A DNA stretch of 64,000 nucleotides. Origin: Bacteroidales bacterium (GTDB lineage Bacteria; Bacteroidota; Bacteroidia; Bacteroidales; CG2-30-32-10). Where the stretch lies: positions 51,634-115,633 of the forward strand of contig DAOQAK010000004.1 in NCBI GenBank assembly GCA_035353855.1, written 5' to 3'. The translations under genes and the position numbers were made by a program. The notes under the pieces are model-generated. The model was given only the letters and a program-made list of their open reading frames with translations, did not search any database and had not been told where the DNA came from. Below, piece after piece: positions 1 to 9,193 of this stretch. Positions within the stretch are counted from its first letter, which is position 1; each line of letters begins with the position of its first letter.

Positions 1-756
1 AATACCGGTGGAATAGTAACAGGTAAATTTAATAAAGGCATATTTATACAGGATGCTTCTGGTCCGTGGAACGGGCTTTATGTTTATGACTCGGCACATG
101 TAGCGGCTGCCGGAATTGTTGTTGGTGATTCGATTACCATATCAGGTACTGTTAGTGAATATCATAATTATACCGAATTAGGCAGTATAAATAATATTAC
201 AAAAGTTTCATCCGGCAACACAGCACATGCTGCATATGCTGTTTCTAAAGCAAATTCAACAACAGAAGAACTCGAAGGAGTTCTTGTAACATTAACAAAT
301 ATTCCATGTATCGAGGTTACAGATGCCTCATATGGTGAATTTGTTTTATACAATGGTGATACTACAAGAACAGGAGGAAAGCTTTATAAATATACCAACG
401 CCATAGTAGGAACTAACTACGATGTAACAGGAATTGTTTATTTGGATTATAATGATACTATACGTGTAGAACCTCGCGATGTCAATGATGTTTCAGTAAG
501 TTCGGGCATTGTTGAAAACAACAAAAATTCTTTAAGCATTTATCCTAATCCTGTAACAAGTAATCTTTTCATTGAAAATATGAATGGTATTGAAAAAATT
601 AGAATATCAAATATTCTCGGTGCAACAATAGAAGATATAAATGTTACATCAAACAATACTTCAGTAAATACTGATAAGCTTTCAAAAGGAATTTATTTCA
701 TCACATTATTTAATAATAAAGGAATTTCAGAAACAAGAAAATTTTCTAAAGAATAA
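1..756 (+). CDS. T9SS-exported OB-fold protein, C-terminal part (5' end outside window)
   Basis: The reading frame is open from base 1, so the start lies upstream of the window. The first ~150 residues read like the OB-fold segment found beside extracellular nuclease domains and in DUF5689-type proteins (GIFIQD, then NGLYVYD, VGDSITISGTV, and a closing IRVEPRDVNDV). The last ~75 residues are a type A T9SS sorting domain: YPNPV, then a KGIYFI turn and a final basic RKFSKE. The protein is therefore predicted to cross the outer membrane by type IX secretion and be processed or anchored at the surface. The catalytic part, if any, is missing, so a nuclease role is only inferred. A strong terminator follows at once. 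Confidence 0.8.
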   Translation, partial: NTGGIVTGKFNKGIFIQDASGPWNGLYVYDSAHVAAAGIVVGDSITISGTVSEYHNYTELGSINNITKVSSGNTAHAAYAVSKANSTTEELEGVLVTLTNIPCIEVTDASYGEFVLYNGDTTRTGGKLYKYTNAIVGTNYDVTGIVYLDYNDTIRVEPRDVNDVSVSSGIVENNKNSLSIYPNPVTSNLFIENMNGIEKIRISNILGATIEDINVTSNNTSVNTDKLSKGIYFITLFNNKGISETRKFSKE

Positions 757-773
757 TTTTCAGAAAAACATTT

Positions 774-811
774 AAAAAAAAACTTCCGCAAAAAACGGAA
801 GTTTTTTTTTG
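774..811. terminator. Intrinsic terminator after the T9SS protein
   Basis: Perfect stem AACTTCCG (781-788) with CGGAAGTT (796-803), seven-base loop CAAAAAA, flanked by A and T runs, so it can act in both directions. It closes the transcript ending at 756. Confidence 0.85.
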
Positions 812-869
812 ATACATTTGTTTTAGGACAACAAATAGTAAACATTGACCCGTAAACAGAACAGAAACT

Positions 870-1586
870 TTGTATTATTTTTGCAAATACCATTTAGGCT
901 CGATAACAGCAATTTTAAATACTAGCGGAACGGTGGAAGAAGAATACAGCTACGATACATGGGGGCGCCGCCGTAATGCACAGGATTGGACGTATACATT
1001 AGATGGACGTACACCTATTACCGACCGCGGTTATTGCATGCATGAACACCTGGATAATTTTGCTTTAATAAATATGAATGGGCGTATGTACGACCCTATG
1101 CTTGGCCGTATGCTTAGCCCCGATAATTATGTGCAAGCACCATTTTTCACGCAAAGTTATAATCGTTATACCTATTGCTTTAATAATCCTTTAAAATATA
1201 CTGATCCCAGTGGGGAAGCTGGTGATCCATGGTGGAAAAAATGGATTAGAGCATTTTGTAGTTTATTTAATGGACATTTATATTGGCCACAAGGCCGTGT
1301 TCCTCATGATGGCGATAATGCTTCTACAAGCAATAATGCTGATATCTCTGCGCAACTATCTACAGCAGAAGCCATGGGCAGTGGTGATGGCGGTGGCGGT
1401 GGTACACCAAGTGGTGGTCATGGCGGCGGTTATGGCATGATGTATCATGAAAACCCGTTAGAATCTTTACAAAATGATGTAAAGGATAATAAAGATGGGC
1501 TACATATAGATGTAGCAAAAGATGGTGTAATAGTGAAAGGTAACGGTGAACCTATTATTAAGTATAAAACGGATATATATAATTAA
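870..1586 (+). CDS. RHS repeat-associated core fragment (5'-truncated, frameshifted at 3' end)
   Basis: This is the RHS core that precedes the variable tip of polymorphic-toxin or secreted YD-repeat proteins. HLGSIT, YDTWGRRR, then GRMYDPMLGRMLSPDNYV and NRYTYCFNNPLKYTDPSG are all visible in the first 116 residues. Intact RHS proteins exceed 1,000 residues, and none of the upstream YD-repeat shell is present. The frame opens only at 849, after an in-frame stop at 846-848, and the listed start is a TTG with no support of its own. After the core comes a Gly-rich linker (about residues 172-190). The frame ends at 1586 within a short (AT)n run, while the coding pattern continues in another frame. 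Best read as a remnant of a larger gene. Confidence 0.8.
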   Translation: MYYFCKYHLGSITAILNTSGTVEEEYSYDTWGRRRNAQDWTYTLDGRTPITDRGYCMHEHLDNFALINMNGRMYDPMLGRMLSPDNYVQAPFFTQSYNRYTYCFNNPLKYTDPSGEAGDPWWKKWIRAFCSLFNGHLYWPQGRVPHDGDNASTSNNADISAQLSTAEAMGSGDGGGGGTPSGGHGGGYGMMYHENPLESLQNDVKDNKDGLHIDVAKDGVIVKGNGEPIIKYKTDIYN

Positions 1587-1965
1587 AGATGGTGAAAGAG
1601 AAGATATTAAAGGGTTAACAGATATATATGTTTGGGCGAATTATAATAAAAACGAAAAAGGAGAGTATGACCATTATTATGATAAAAATACATTACCTAG
1701 TGAAATTTATGAATTAACTGCACAAGATTTTGGATGGTGTACAGGATTAGTAATTGATAAATCAACCAAAAGATGGATAACATTTCATTCTGGTTCTAAT
1801 TCTGCTGATTGGGGTGGTTGTTGGGGTATAGGTACCAACCCAACAGGAGGAGGTAATGATTCTTCACCGATTATTTTTAGTTTTGATGGTATTCAAAATA
1901 CAATTAATGGAATAATAAATGCGGCTGGTTCTATGCCTATGTATTTAAGCCCAAGGAAATTTTAA
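1546..1965 (+). CDS. RHS C-terminal tip, out-of-frame continuation of the core
   Basis: The protein reads on from the RHS core after a one-base-class shift near 1573-1584. The preceding frame ends ...KTDIYN and this one continues YIIKDGERED. The listed GTG start lies inside the preceding frame and is probably not a real start. The tip carries FHSGSNSADWGGCWGIG (about residues 80-96), with a His-x-Gly...Gly-Cys arrangement that weakly recalls DUF5675-type domains. That resemblance is inference only. It ends with TAA overlapping the ATG of the next gene by one base, which suggests translational coupling with the TPR protein. Confidence 0.55.
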   Translation: MNLLLSIKRIYIIKDGEREDIKGLTDIYVWANYNKNEKGEYDHYYDKNTLPSEIYELTAQDFGWCTGLVIDKSTKRWITFHSGSNSADWGGCWGIGTNPTGGGNDSSPIIFSFDGIQNTINGIINAAGSMPMYLSPRKF

Positions 1966-2792
1966 TGATTAAAATTAATTATATGAAAACGGCAATAATT
2001 TTAATTAATATGTTTTTTGTTTTTTATTCTTTTTGCACTGCACAGGAAAATAATAATAAATCTGATTTAGATAGCGTAGTTAAAAACTGTAAAAACAAAA
2101 ATTTCACACAAGCTTTAATGGATGTAAATTATTTAATAAAAAAAGATTCAACTTTCGCAGAAGCATATTACTATAGGGGTTGTATCAATAAAAATATTAA
2201 AAATCATAGAGAAGCTATTAATGATTTTAATATGGCTATTAAATTAGGCTTTAATAAAGCAGATGTATATCTTGAAAGGCAAAAGCAAACTAATTTTTTT
2301 GCTAAAAATATTTCTAATAAAGATAGTATTTATAAAATTGAATTAGCAGATATTAATAAAGCAATAGAATTAGATAGTTTATTGGTAGAAGCATATATAG
2401 ATAGAGCATTTCTTTTCCGTGATTTAAATATTAAATATAATTCTAATAGAGCTACTAGAGATAGTGTAAATCAAATTGCATTAAATGATATTAATAAAGC
2501 ATTAACAATAGATAGTTCATATGCACAGGCTTATTGGGCAAAAGGTGTTTTAATACCTATATTATATATTAATAAACTACCTGATGATTCAATTTATTCA
2601 ATGGCGATAAATAATTTGACCAAGGCTATATTTTATGATTCTGAAAATGCGATGTATTATAGAGATAGATCAAATTTTAAAAGTCAAAATGGTGATAAAT
2701 TAGGAGCTTGTGAAGATTTGAAAAAAGCTGTTGAACTAGGTGGAGAAAGTATTGCTATTTCGAAGTATGATTATGATAATTTATGTAAATAA
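1965..2792 (+). CDS. Secreted TPR-repeat protein, possible partner of the RHS tip
   Basis: After a hydrophobic signal peptide (IILINMFFVFYSFCTAQ) the protein consists of tetratricopeptide-like repeats, for example AEAYYYRGCINKN..., VEAYIDRAFLFRD... and AQAYWAKGVL..., each followed by an A-x-x-D-x-x-KA-I segment. The first ATG (1965) overlaps the preceding stop. A second ATG at 1983 gives a cleaner signal peptide (MKTAIILIN) and may be the real start. TPR proteins bind other proteins. Its position directly behind an RHS tip is where an immunity or accessory gene would sit, but no function can be assigned from sequence. Confidence 0.75.
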   Translation: MIKINYMKTAIILINMFFVFYSFCTAQENNNKSDLDSVVKNCKNKNFTQALMDVNYLIKKDSTFAEAYYYRGCINKNIKNHREAINDFNMAIKLGFNKADVYLERQKQTNFFAKNISNKDSIYKIELADINKAIELDSLLVEAYIDRAFLFRDLNIKYNSNRATRDSVNQIALNDINKALTIDSSYAQAYWAKGVLIPILYINKLPDDSIYSMAINNLTKAIFYDSENAMYYRDRSNFKSQNGDKLGACEDLKKAVELGGESIAISKYDYDNLCK

Positions 2793-3096
2793 TTTGATAG
2801 CTAACATTAAGGCAAATTGTTAGTGCATATTAAAAACGTTAAAACCTTATCCAAAGCCTTGAAAAATCGGTTTTTTATGAAATTAAATTAATTCTGAAGT
2901 CAGAAATTTGGAAAGCGGAATTTGAAAATAAATTATTGAAATTGAAATTTGAGAAATACTATCAACAGTTCTCAATCAGCATTTTGTAATTTTTAGGAAT
3001 GACCACAAATGACAATGAATTACTATGTCTGACAATGAATAACAGCGTAGCGATAGAATAATTATATAATCGAATTAAAAAAAAATCAACTAATAT
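2793..3096. other. AT-rich intergenic region, nothing recognised
   Basis: About 300 bases between the TPR gene and the end of the convergent nuclease gene. I see no coding frame of useful length, no RNA gene and no clear terminator hairpin. It may be decayed flank of the RHS remnant. Confidence 0.5.
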
Positions 3097-4143
3097 TTAT
3101 TTTTCTTTTATTAAAAATATATATGAAGGGAAATGGTCGCTGTAACCACCCTGGTATACACCGCCAGCGTAGGTACGCAAAGGATAACCGGCATAGGCTC
3201 CATCTTTCTGTGTAAGAAAATTCCTGTTAAATATTTTGGCTTTATAAAATTTATATGTTGATTTATTATCGCCAAGTAATGTTCCTGAAACAATTATCTG
3301 GTCGAACAAATTCCAGTTGTCGCGATATGCAAGACTTCCAATTCCTTCTTTCTTAAAAATATTATACATCGGGTTGTACAAATCTTTTGTACCTGTTTGG
3401 CTTATTTCGCTTTTTGCTAAAAGGTGTTTTGTAAGACTTGCATCTGTGGGGTCATCATTCAAATCGCCCATGATCACTATCTTTGCGGTGCTGTCAATTT
3501 TCTGGATGGAATCAACAATTGATTTGCATAGGTCAGCGGCCGCATTGCGCATAGGTGCGCTTCTTTTCTGTCCACCACTTCGCGAAGGCCAATGGTTAAC
3601 TATAACATATAAAGGCTCACCATCAAAAGTACCATGAACTACCAACTCATCGCGTGTAGCAAAATCGGGTTTCCCTGCAACATTAAGTTTTACATTCCGG
3701 CTATCTATAACTTTAAAATAATCTTTCCTGAATATCAGGGCAACGTCGATACCACGTTTATCAGGTGAATCATAATGAACAATTCCGTAATTTGATGATT
3801 TTAATTTGGGTGTATTTACCAAATCCTGGACAACATTATAATTCTCAACTTCAGCAAGTCCAACAATTACAGGGCCTCCTTTCACATACTCATCGCCAAT
3901 TTGCGAAATTGCTTCCGACATGTGATTCAATTTTTCTTCATACCTTTTTGCATTCCATTTATTTTTTCCATCAGGTAAAAATTCTTCATCATTAATATTA
4001 GGATCGTTTATCGTATCAAATAAATTTTCCTGGTTATAAAATGCAATGCATGCTACTTTATATTGTTTTTCCTGTGCACTAGCTGTATTTGCAAGTATCA
4101 GAATAATTACCGCAATTACACTTTTCGATAAAAAATTTTTCAT
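3097..4143 (-). CDS. Secreted endonuclease/exonuclease/phosphatase-family protein
   Basis: 348 residues with a signal peptide (ILILANTASAQ). It is a member of the EEP (DNase I-like) fold. Metal-binding and catalytic positions are all visible: N37 in YNQEN, E98 in GLAEVEN, H184 in NHWPSRSGG, D227 and N229 in MGDLND, and the terminal D336-H337 in SDHFP. Family members cleave phosphodiesters of nucleic acids or act as phosphatases; the signal peptide puts this one in the periplasm or outside. It lies head-to-head with the TonB receptor/DUF5689 unit, consistent with scavenging of extracellular nucleic acid or phosphate esters. Substrate cannot be read from sequence. Confidence 0.88.
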   Translation of the reverse strand: MKNFLSKSVIAVIILILANTASAQEKQYKVACIAFYNQENLFDTINDPNINDEEFLPDGKNKWNAKRYEEKLNHMSEAISQIGDEYVKGGPVIVGLAEVENYNVVQDLVNTPKLKSSNYGIVHYDSPDKRGIDVALIFRKDYFKVIDSRNVKLNVAGKPDFATRDELVVHGTFDGEPLYVIVNHWPSRSGGQKRSAPMRNAAADLCKSIVDSIQKIDSTAKIVIMGDLNDDPTDASLTKHLLAKSEISQTGTKDLYNPMYNIFKKEGIGSLAYRDNWNLFDQIIVSGTLLGDNKSTYKFYKAKIFNRNFLTQKDGAYAGYPLRTYAGGVYQGGYSDHFPSYIFLIKEK

Positions 4144-4162
4144 ATAAAAAAATTTTGGGGCT

Positions 4163-4170
4163 CAAAGATA
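4163..4170 (-). promoter_or_regulatory. -7 box for the secreted nuclease gene
   Basis: TATCTTTG on the minus strand matches the Bacteroidota -7 consensus TAnnTTTG, 19 bases before the start codon. No good -33 TTTG was found at the usual spacing. Confidence 0.45.
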
Positions 4171-4284
4171 GTATTTAAACTATAAATAAATTGTTAATTT
4201 TAAAAATTTTTTGTTGTCATCTGGTTTAGTTTTCTTACTTTAGCGAACTTTTCTCTAAAAAAAATGTAACTAAATACATATATA

Positions 4285-7014
4285 ATGAAAAATCTTTTAC
4301 TAACTATTTTATTGTTGCTAACTGTTGCTTTCGTACAAGCACAGAATGCAAAAGTATCGGGAACCGTGTTCGATACAGAAACAAGCAAACCTGTTTCCGG
4401 AGCAAGTGTTCAGATCAACGATACACAGACAAAAACCGATAACAACGGTTATTTTGAATTCAATGGAATTCCTACCGGGAAAGCTAAACTCACCATTACT
4501 ATTGATGGTTACGAGCTTAGTTCTTCAGAAGTAGAAATCGCTACCACGGATGTTAAACTTGGAACATTCAGTATTAAACCGTCATCTTTAAATAATGATG
4601 CAGCAGGTATTTCAGAAGTAAGTACATCAGCTTTGGATTTTGAAGATGATAACAAAGGTCAGAATGTATCGGGTTTGTTACATTCAACAAATGATGTGTT
4701 TGTGAATACTGCAGGATTTAATTTAGGCGCTGCATATTTTCGTATTCGTGGTTACGACTCCGAAAATTCTAATGTGTATATTAACGGGGTTCTTGCTAAC
4801 GATCCTGAGAATGGTCGTCCTTCCTGGTCAGAATGGGGAGGATTAAATGATGCCATGCGGAATAAAGAAGTCGTAAACGGACTTGCCGCTTCCCGTTTTG
4901 CTTTTGGTGCAGTTGGTGGCTCAACAAATATTATTACCAGGGCAGCAATGCAGCGCAAACAAAATAAATTATCGTATGCTTTATCTAACAAATCCTATAC
5001 AAACCGGGTAATGTATACCTATTCAACCGGGTTGATGAATAACGACTGGGCTTTTACTTTAAGCGGCTCACGCCGGTGGGGTAACGAAAGTTATGTTGAA
5101 GGTGTATATTATGATGCATGGGCATATTTAGCTGCCGCAGAAAAAAAACTTAACAACAAACACAGTGTTGCTTTCACTGTTTTTGGCTCTCCCACGGAAC
5201 GCGGTATGCAGGCAGCCGCAACACAGGAATGTTACAACCTTACCGGAACAAATTATTATAACCCAAACTGGGGATACCAGGATGGTGAAGTTCGTAATGC
5301 CAAAGTAAAAAATTTCCATGAACCCAAAATGATTCTTAATCATATTTGGGATGTAAATGAAAAAATGAAAATTACCAACTCATTAGGATATTCATTTGGT
5401 AAGAATGGAACATCATCTTTAAACTGGTACAACGCACCAGACCCACGCCCTGATTATTACCGTTACTTACCGAGTTGGGTAGTAAATCAGGACCTTACTG
5501 TTACGCCCGATGCAGAACTTTATAATGCAATCTCTGACAATTGGAAAAACGATATAAATACCCAACAAATCAATTGGGATAATTTGTATCAAACCAACTA
5601 TCGCGCAAATGCTGTAGGCGCCCAGGCAAATTATGTTGTAGAAAATCGTCGGGCTGACTGTTCTCAATTATCATTGAGTTCACTGATAAACTATCAGAAA
5701 AGCGACAAACTGATGTATAGTGGCGGCTTTGAAATCGATCATTCAAAAGTTCATCATTTCAAAACCATATTAGATATGTTGGGCGGAGAGTATTGGGTAG
5801 ACATTGATCAATTTGCAGTTCAGGATTACCCGGGCAGCAATGATTCAATCCAAAATGATTTGAATAACCCTAACAGAGTTGTTAAAAAAGGCGATGTTTA
5901 CGGATATAATTATAATATTTATGACAACACCGGATCAGCATGGGGACAAGTAGAATACAGCTCAAATAAGTTTGATATGTTCGGCGCTCTAAGTATTTCT
6001 TATACTCAATTCTGGCGTGAAGGACTGATGAAAAACGGACGTAACCCCAATAATTCTTATGGAAATTCTGAAAAAAGTAATTATTTAAATCCATCTGTTA
6101 AAGGTGGCGCAACATACAAAGTGAACGGACATAATTATATTGTAGGTAACGCAGGTTATATTACAAGAGCTCCTTATTCTAAAAATGCATTTGTTTCACC
6201 TTATATCAAGAACACACTTATTACAGGTATAGAAAGTGAGAAGATAGCATCATGTGATATCAGTTATATTTATAAATCACAAAAGTTTAATGCACGTTTA
6301 ACAGGGTATTATTCTAACTTCCAAAATGGTTCAAGAGTTATCAGTTTTTATCATGATGATTATGCCACTTATGTGGACATGACCTTAACAGGAATTGAAA
6401 AAACCATGAAAGGAATTGAAATGGGCGCTGAAATGAAAGCATCAAGCACCATCAGTGTTATTGGAATTTGCGCTCTTGGCGATTACCGCTATACTTCAAG
6501 GCCTACTGCAACGGTATCTTATGAAAATGGTTCTGCACCTGATGTTAGCGAAACCATTTATCAAAAGAATTTTTATTTAAGCGGAACTCCGCAAAATGCA
6601 GTTTCATTAGGGATAAAATATGCTCATCCAAAATTTTGGTACTTCAATGCAAACGTAAATTATTTTGATAAGATGTATCTTGATTTTAACCCGGAAAGAA
6701 GAACAGATACAGCAGTGTTTATGTTAGGCGAAGGCAATCCATTAAGAAACGCTATTACTGAACAGGAAAAATTAGATGGAGGTTTCACTGTTGACGCTTC
6801 AATTGGTAAATCGATCACGTATAAAAAATATTATATCAATTTTAATTTCAGCGTAAATAATATTCTTAATAACCAAAAGCTGATCACCAACGGTTATGAG
6901 CAGATGCGTTTTGATTTTAATGAAACACAGGAAAAAAATATAGCAAAATTTCAAAACAAATATTTCTATGGAGTTGGCAGAACATTTTTCTTAACGTTAT
7001 CTGTCAGGATTTAA
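4285..7014 (+). CDS. TonB-dependent outer-membrane receptor with N-terminal carboxypeptidase-regulatory-like domain
   Basis: 909 residues. Signal peptide 1-20 (ends FVQAQ), then a CarboxypepD_reg-like beta-sandwich (about 22-95: SGTVFDTETSKPVSGASV..., TDNNGYFEF). A plug domain (about 120-215) follows, with RIRGYDSENSNVYINGV and NIITR, and then a long beta-barrel ending in the aromatic-rich strand FFLTLSVRI typical of outer-membrane insertion. It should import a large or scarce substrate with TonB energy. It is not a clear SusC (no SusD partner); instead two DUF5689 lipoproteins follow 26 and 35 bases downstream of each preceding gene, probably as surface binding partners in the same operon. 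Confidence 0.92.
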   Translation: MKNLLLTILLLLTVAFVQAQNAKVSGTVFDTETSKPVSGASVQINDTQTKTDNNGYFEFNGIPTGKAKLTITIDGYELSSSEVEIATTDVKLGTFSIKPSSLNNDAAGISEVSTSALDFEDDNKGQNVSGLLHSTNDVFVNTAGFNLGAAYFRIRGYDSENSNVYINGVLANDPENGRPSWSEWGGLNDAMRNKEVVNGLAASRFAFGAVGGSTNIITRAAMQRKQNKLSYALSNKSYTNRVMYTYSTGLMNNDWAFTLSGSRRWGNESYVEGVYYDAWAYLAAAEKKLNNKHSVAFTVFGSPTERGMQAAATQECYNLTGTNYYNPNWGYQDGEVRNAKVKNFHEPKMILNHIWDVNEKMKITNSLGYSFGKNGTSSLNWYNAPDPRPDYYRYLPSWVVNQDLTVTPDAELYNAISDNWKNDINTQQINWDNLYQTNYRANAVGAQANYVVENRRADCSQLSLSSLINYQKSDKLMYSGGFEIDHSKVHHFKTILDMLGGEYWVDIDQFAVQDYPGSNDSIQNDLNNPNRVVKKGDVYGYNYNIYDNTGSAWGQVEYSSNKFDMFGALSISYTQFWREGLMKNGRNPNNSYGNSEKSNYLNPSVKGGATYKVNGHNYIVGNAGYITRAPYSKNAFVSPYIKNTLITGIESEKIASCDISYIYKSQKFNARLTGYYSNFQNGSRVISFYHDDYATYVDMTLTGIEKTMKGIEMGAEMKASSTISVIGICALGDYRYTSRPTATVSYENGSAPDVSETIYQKNFYLSGTPQNAVSLGIKYAHPKFWYFNANVNYFDKMYLDFNPERRTDTAVFMLGEGNPLRNAITEQEKLDGGFTVDASIGKSITYKKYYINFNFSVNNILNNQKLITNGYEQMRFDFNETQEKNIAKFQNKYFYGVGRTFFLTLSVRI

Positions 7015-7040
7015 TTTTAATTATTTAAAACATAAGATAT

Positions 7041-7829
7041 ATGAATAAGTTCAAAAATATTTTTACAGGAATATTATTTCTTTCGGCAATAGTATTCCTT
7101 AACAGTTGTAAAGAAGATGATTTTGACATACCACCGGTGAATATACCTACTGTTAATTTTAGTGCAAATACAACTATTCCAGAATTACTCGCCATGCATA
7201 CTGCAGGTAGTCTTGAATCGATTGACACAAATATTATTATTAAAGGTATTGTTACAGCTAATGATGAAACAGGAAATATTTATAAAGCGATTTACATTGA
7301 AGATGATTCGGCAGGAATACAAATACCAATTAATGATACCTATCTTTATTCAACTTATGCAGTAGGTCAGCCTGTTTATGTAAAATGTCAAGGGTTGGCA
7401 CTTGGTGAATATGGCGGAAATATTCAATTGGGTTATATTGTAGGCGGAGTTATTGGAAGAATTCCGGTTAATGAAATTGCAAATCATTTATTTCTTGATA
7501 GCTTGCCCGGTAACGCTCCTATCCCTGTTAACCTTACAATACCAACAATACTATCTTCTACCAGTTATTATAACAGGTTAGTAAAAATAGACAATGTATT
7601 TTTCCCGGATTCAGGACAAACCTTTTCTTTAACAACAGCAACAACAAATCATAACATCCAGGATTTAAATGGGAATATTGTTGTAATGCGAACAAGCAAT
7701 TATGCAACTTTTGCATCCAGCTTAATGCCATCAGGAACAGGATCAGTAACCGGTATTTTAAGTGTTTACAATGGCACCCGTCAACTTTATATTCGCGACT
7801 TAAATGATTTGCAAGGTTTCAATCAATAA
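7041..7829 (+). CDS. DUF5689 lipoprotein (first of a tandem pair)
   Basis: 262 residues. The lipobox LNSC near residue 22 follows a short hydrophobic segment, so it is a predicted lipoprotein. The rest matches the DUF5689 OB-fold architecture: an IIIKGIVTANDETGN motif, YGGNIQLGYI, and a closing SVTGILSVYNGTRQLYIRDLNDLQGF. It shares order and wording of motifs with the next gene, so the two are tandem paralogues. The operon with a TonB receptor suggests an outer-membrane substrate-binding role; the ligand is unknown. Confidence 0.82.
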   Translation: MNKFKNIFTGILFLSAIVFLNSCKEDDFDIPPVNIPTVNFSANTTIPELLAMHTAGSLESIDTNIIIKGIVTANDETGNIYKAIYIEDDSAGIQIPINDTYLYSTYAVGQPVYVKCQGLALGEYGGNIQLGYIVGGVIGRIPVNEIANHLFLDSLPGNAPIPVNLTIPTILSSTSYYNRLVKIDNVFFPDSGQTFSLTTATTNHNIQDLNGNIVVMRTSNYATFASSLMPSGTGSVTGILSVYNGTRQLYIRDLNDLQGFNQ

Positions 7830-7864
7830 TAAAATTTAATATAATTATATAAAAAAGATATAAT

Positions 7865-9172
7865 ATGAATAAATTTAATAAAATATATAAAAGTTTTTTT
7901 ATCATAGCTATGCTAACTATTTTTAGCAGTTGCGTTAAAAAAGATTTTGATGATGTTCCTTTAACTGTTCCTTCTGTTGATTTTACATCGAATTGCACAA
8001 TTGCTAATTTAAAGCAATACTATGCCGACAACAATAATGGCGTACCTTTATTAATTTCAAATGATACAATTATTGAAGGTGTAGTTACAGCCAATGATGA
8101 ATCAGGAAATTTGTATAAAAAACTTTTTATACAAGATGGCACAGCAGGCCTTGAAATTGAACTCGACAAAGCCGATACTTATACTGAATTCCGAATAGGA
8201 CAAAAAGTTTTCATAAAATGTAAAGGTTTATATATTGGCGAATATGGCAGTAAAGTTCAGTTAGGATATATAAGTAATGGAGAAATGGGACGTATTCCTT
8301 TGGCATATATCAGTGAACATATTTTCCTTGATGGCATGCCGGGAACGGCTCCTGCAGCAGAACATAAGAGCATTGCATCTTTTACAAGCGCTGATTATGA
8401 TAAACTTATTACAATGGATAGTGTTTATTTTGAAACCCCAGGTGTTGTATACGCAATCACCGGTGATGAAAATATAACCGCCACAGAAAGAAAAATCGTT
8501 GATAAATCAGGAACTTCTTCCATCGCATTGCGCACAAGCAGTTATGCAAATTTTGCAGGATATAAAACTCCCAAAGGTTACGGTTCAGTAACAGGTATCC
8601 TTGGTATTTATAATGGCACCTATCAATTTTATATTCGTGATACAAACGACGTAAAAGGGTTTGCAGGAAATTCTCCTGTTTATTTAGTTAATGAAAATTT
8701 TTCAACTGGCACATTAAATACTTTTACTGAATATAGTGTTATTGGTGATGGACAGCATTGGACTGCCAGTTCTTTTTCAGGTACTTATTTTGCAAAAATA
8801 AGTGGATATTCAAGCGGTTACTTTGCTAATGAAGACTGGTTAATTTCTCCTTCTGTTAATTTTGATAATTACACTTCCGAGATATTAAATTTCTTTACCA
8901 TGATGAATTATGGAAGCGCTGGTGATGGTTCACTCAAGGTATATTATTCCACCGATTATGTATCAGGAAATCCAAATCTTGCTACATGGATTGATATTAC
9001 TTCCAGTTGTTCATTATCTACAGGTTCATGGACCAATGTATCTTCAGGAGATGTAGATGTTTCTGCAATCACAGGAACCAATGTTCATCTTGCATTTAAA
9101 TATACCTGCTCTACTTCTAATGTAGCTACATGGGAACTTGGTGGCATTACCATTAAAGGACTTACAAACTAA
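7865..9172 (+). CDS. DUF5689 lipoprotein with C-terminal choice-of-anchor J-like domain
   Basis: 435 residues. Lipobox FSSC near residue 23. Residues ~25-265 are a DUF5689 domain parallel to the preceding protein (GVVTANDESGN, YGSKVQLGYI, SVTGILGIYNGTYQFYIRD). Residues ~273-435 form a jelly-roll-like module of the choice-of-anchor J/cleaved-adhesin type (NENFSTGTL..., WLISPSVNFDNYTS..., LKVYYSTDY, HLAFKYTCS). The extra module suggests a larger surface-exposed binding protein than its neighbour. Last gene of the operon; a hairpin terminator follows. Confidence 0.82.
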   Translation: MNKFNKIYKSFFIIAMLTIFSSCVKKDFDDVPLTVPSVDFTSNCTIANLKQYYADNNNGVPLLISNDTIIEGVVTANDESGNLYKKLFIQDGTAGLEIELDKADTYTEFRIGQKVFIKCKGLYIGEYGSKVQLGYISNGEMGRIPLAYISEHIFLDGMPGTAPAAEHKSIASFTSADYDKLITMDSVYFETPGVVYAITGDENITATERKIVDKSGTSSIALRTSSYANFAGYKTPKGYGSVTGILGIYNGTYQFYIRDTNDVKGFAGNSPVYLVNENFSTGTLNTFTEYSVIGDGQHWTASSFSGTYFAKISGYSSGYFANEDWLISPSVNFDNYTSEILNFFTMMNYGSAGDGSLKVYYSTDYVSGNPNLATWIDITSSCSLSTGSWTNVSSGDVDVSAITGTNVHLAFKYTCSTSNVATWELGGITIKGLTN

Positions 9173-9193
9173 ATTAAAATATTGGTAAAAAAT

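Noticed and set aside
1210..1440. Alternative plus-strand frame within the RHS core
   Set aside because: Overlaps the conserved RHS core, and its Val/Met-rich translation arises from the Gly-rich linker in another frame.
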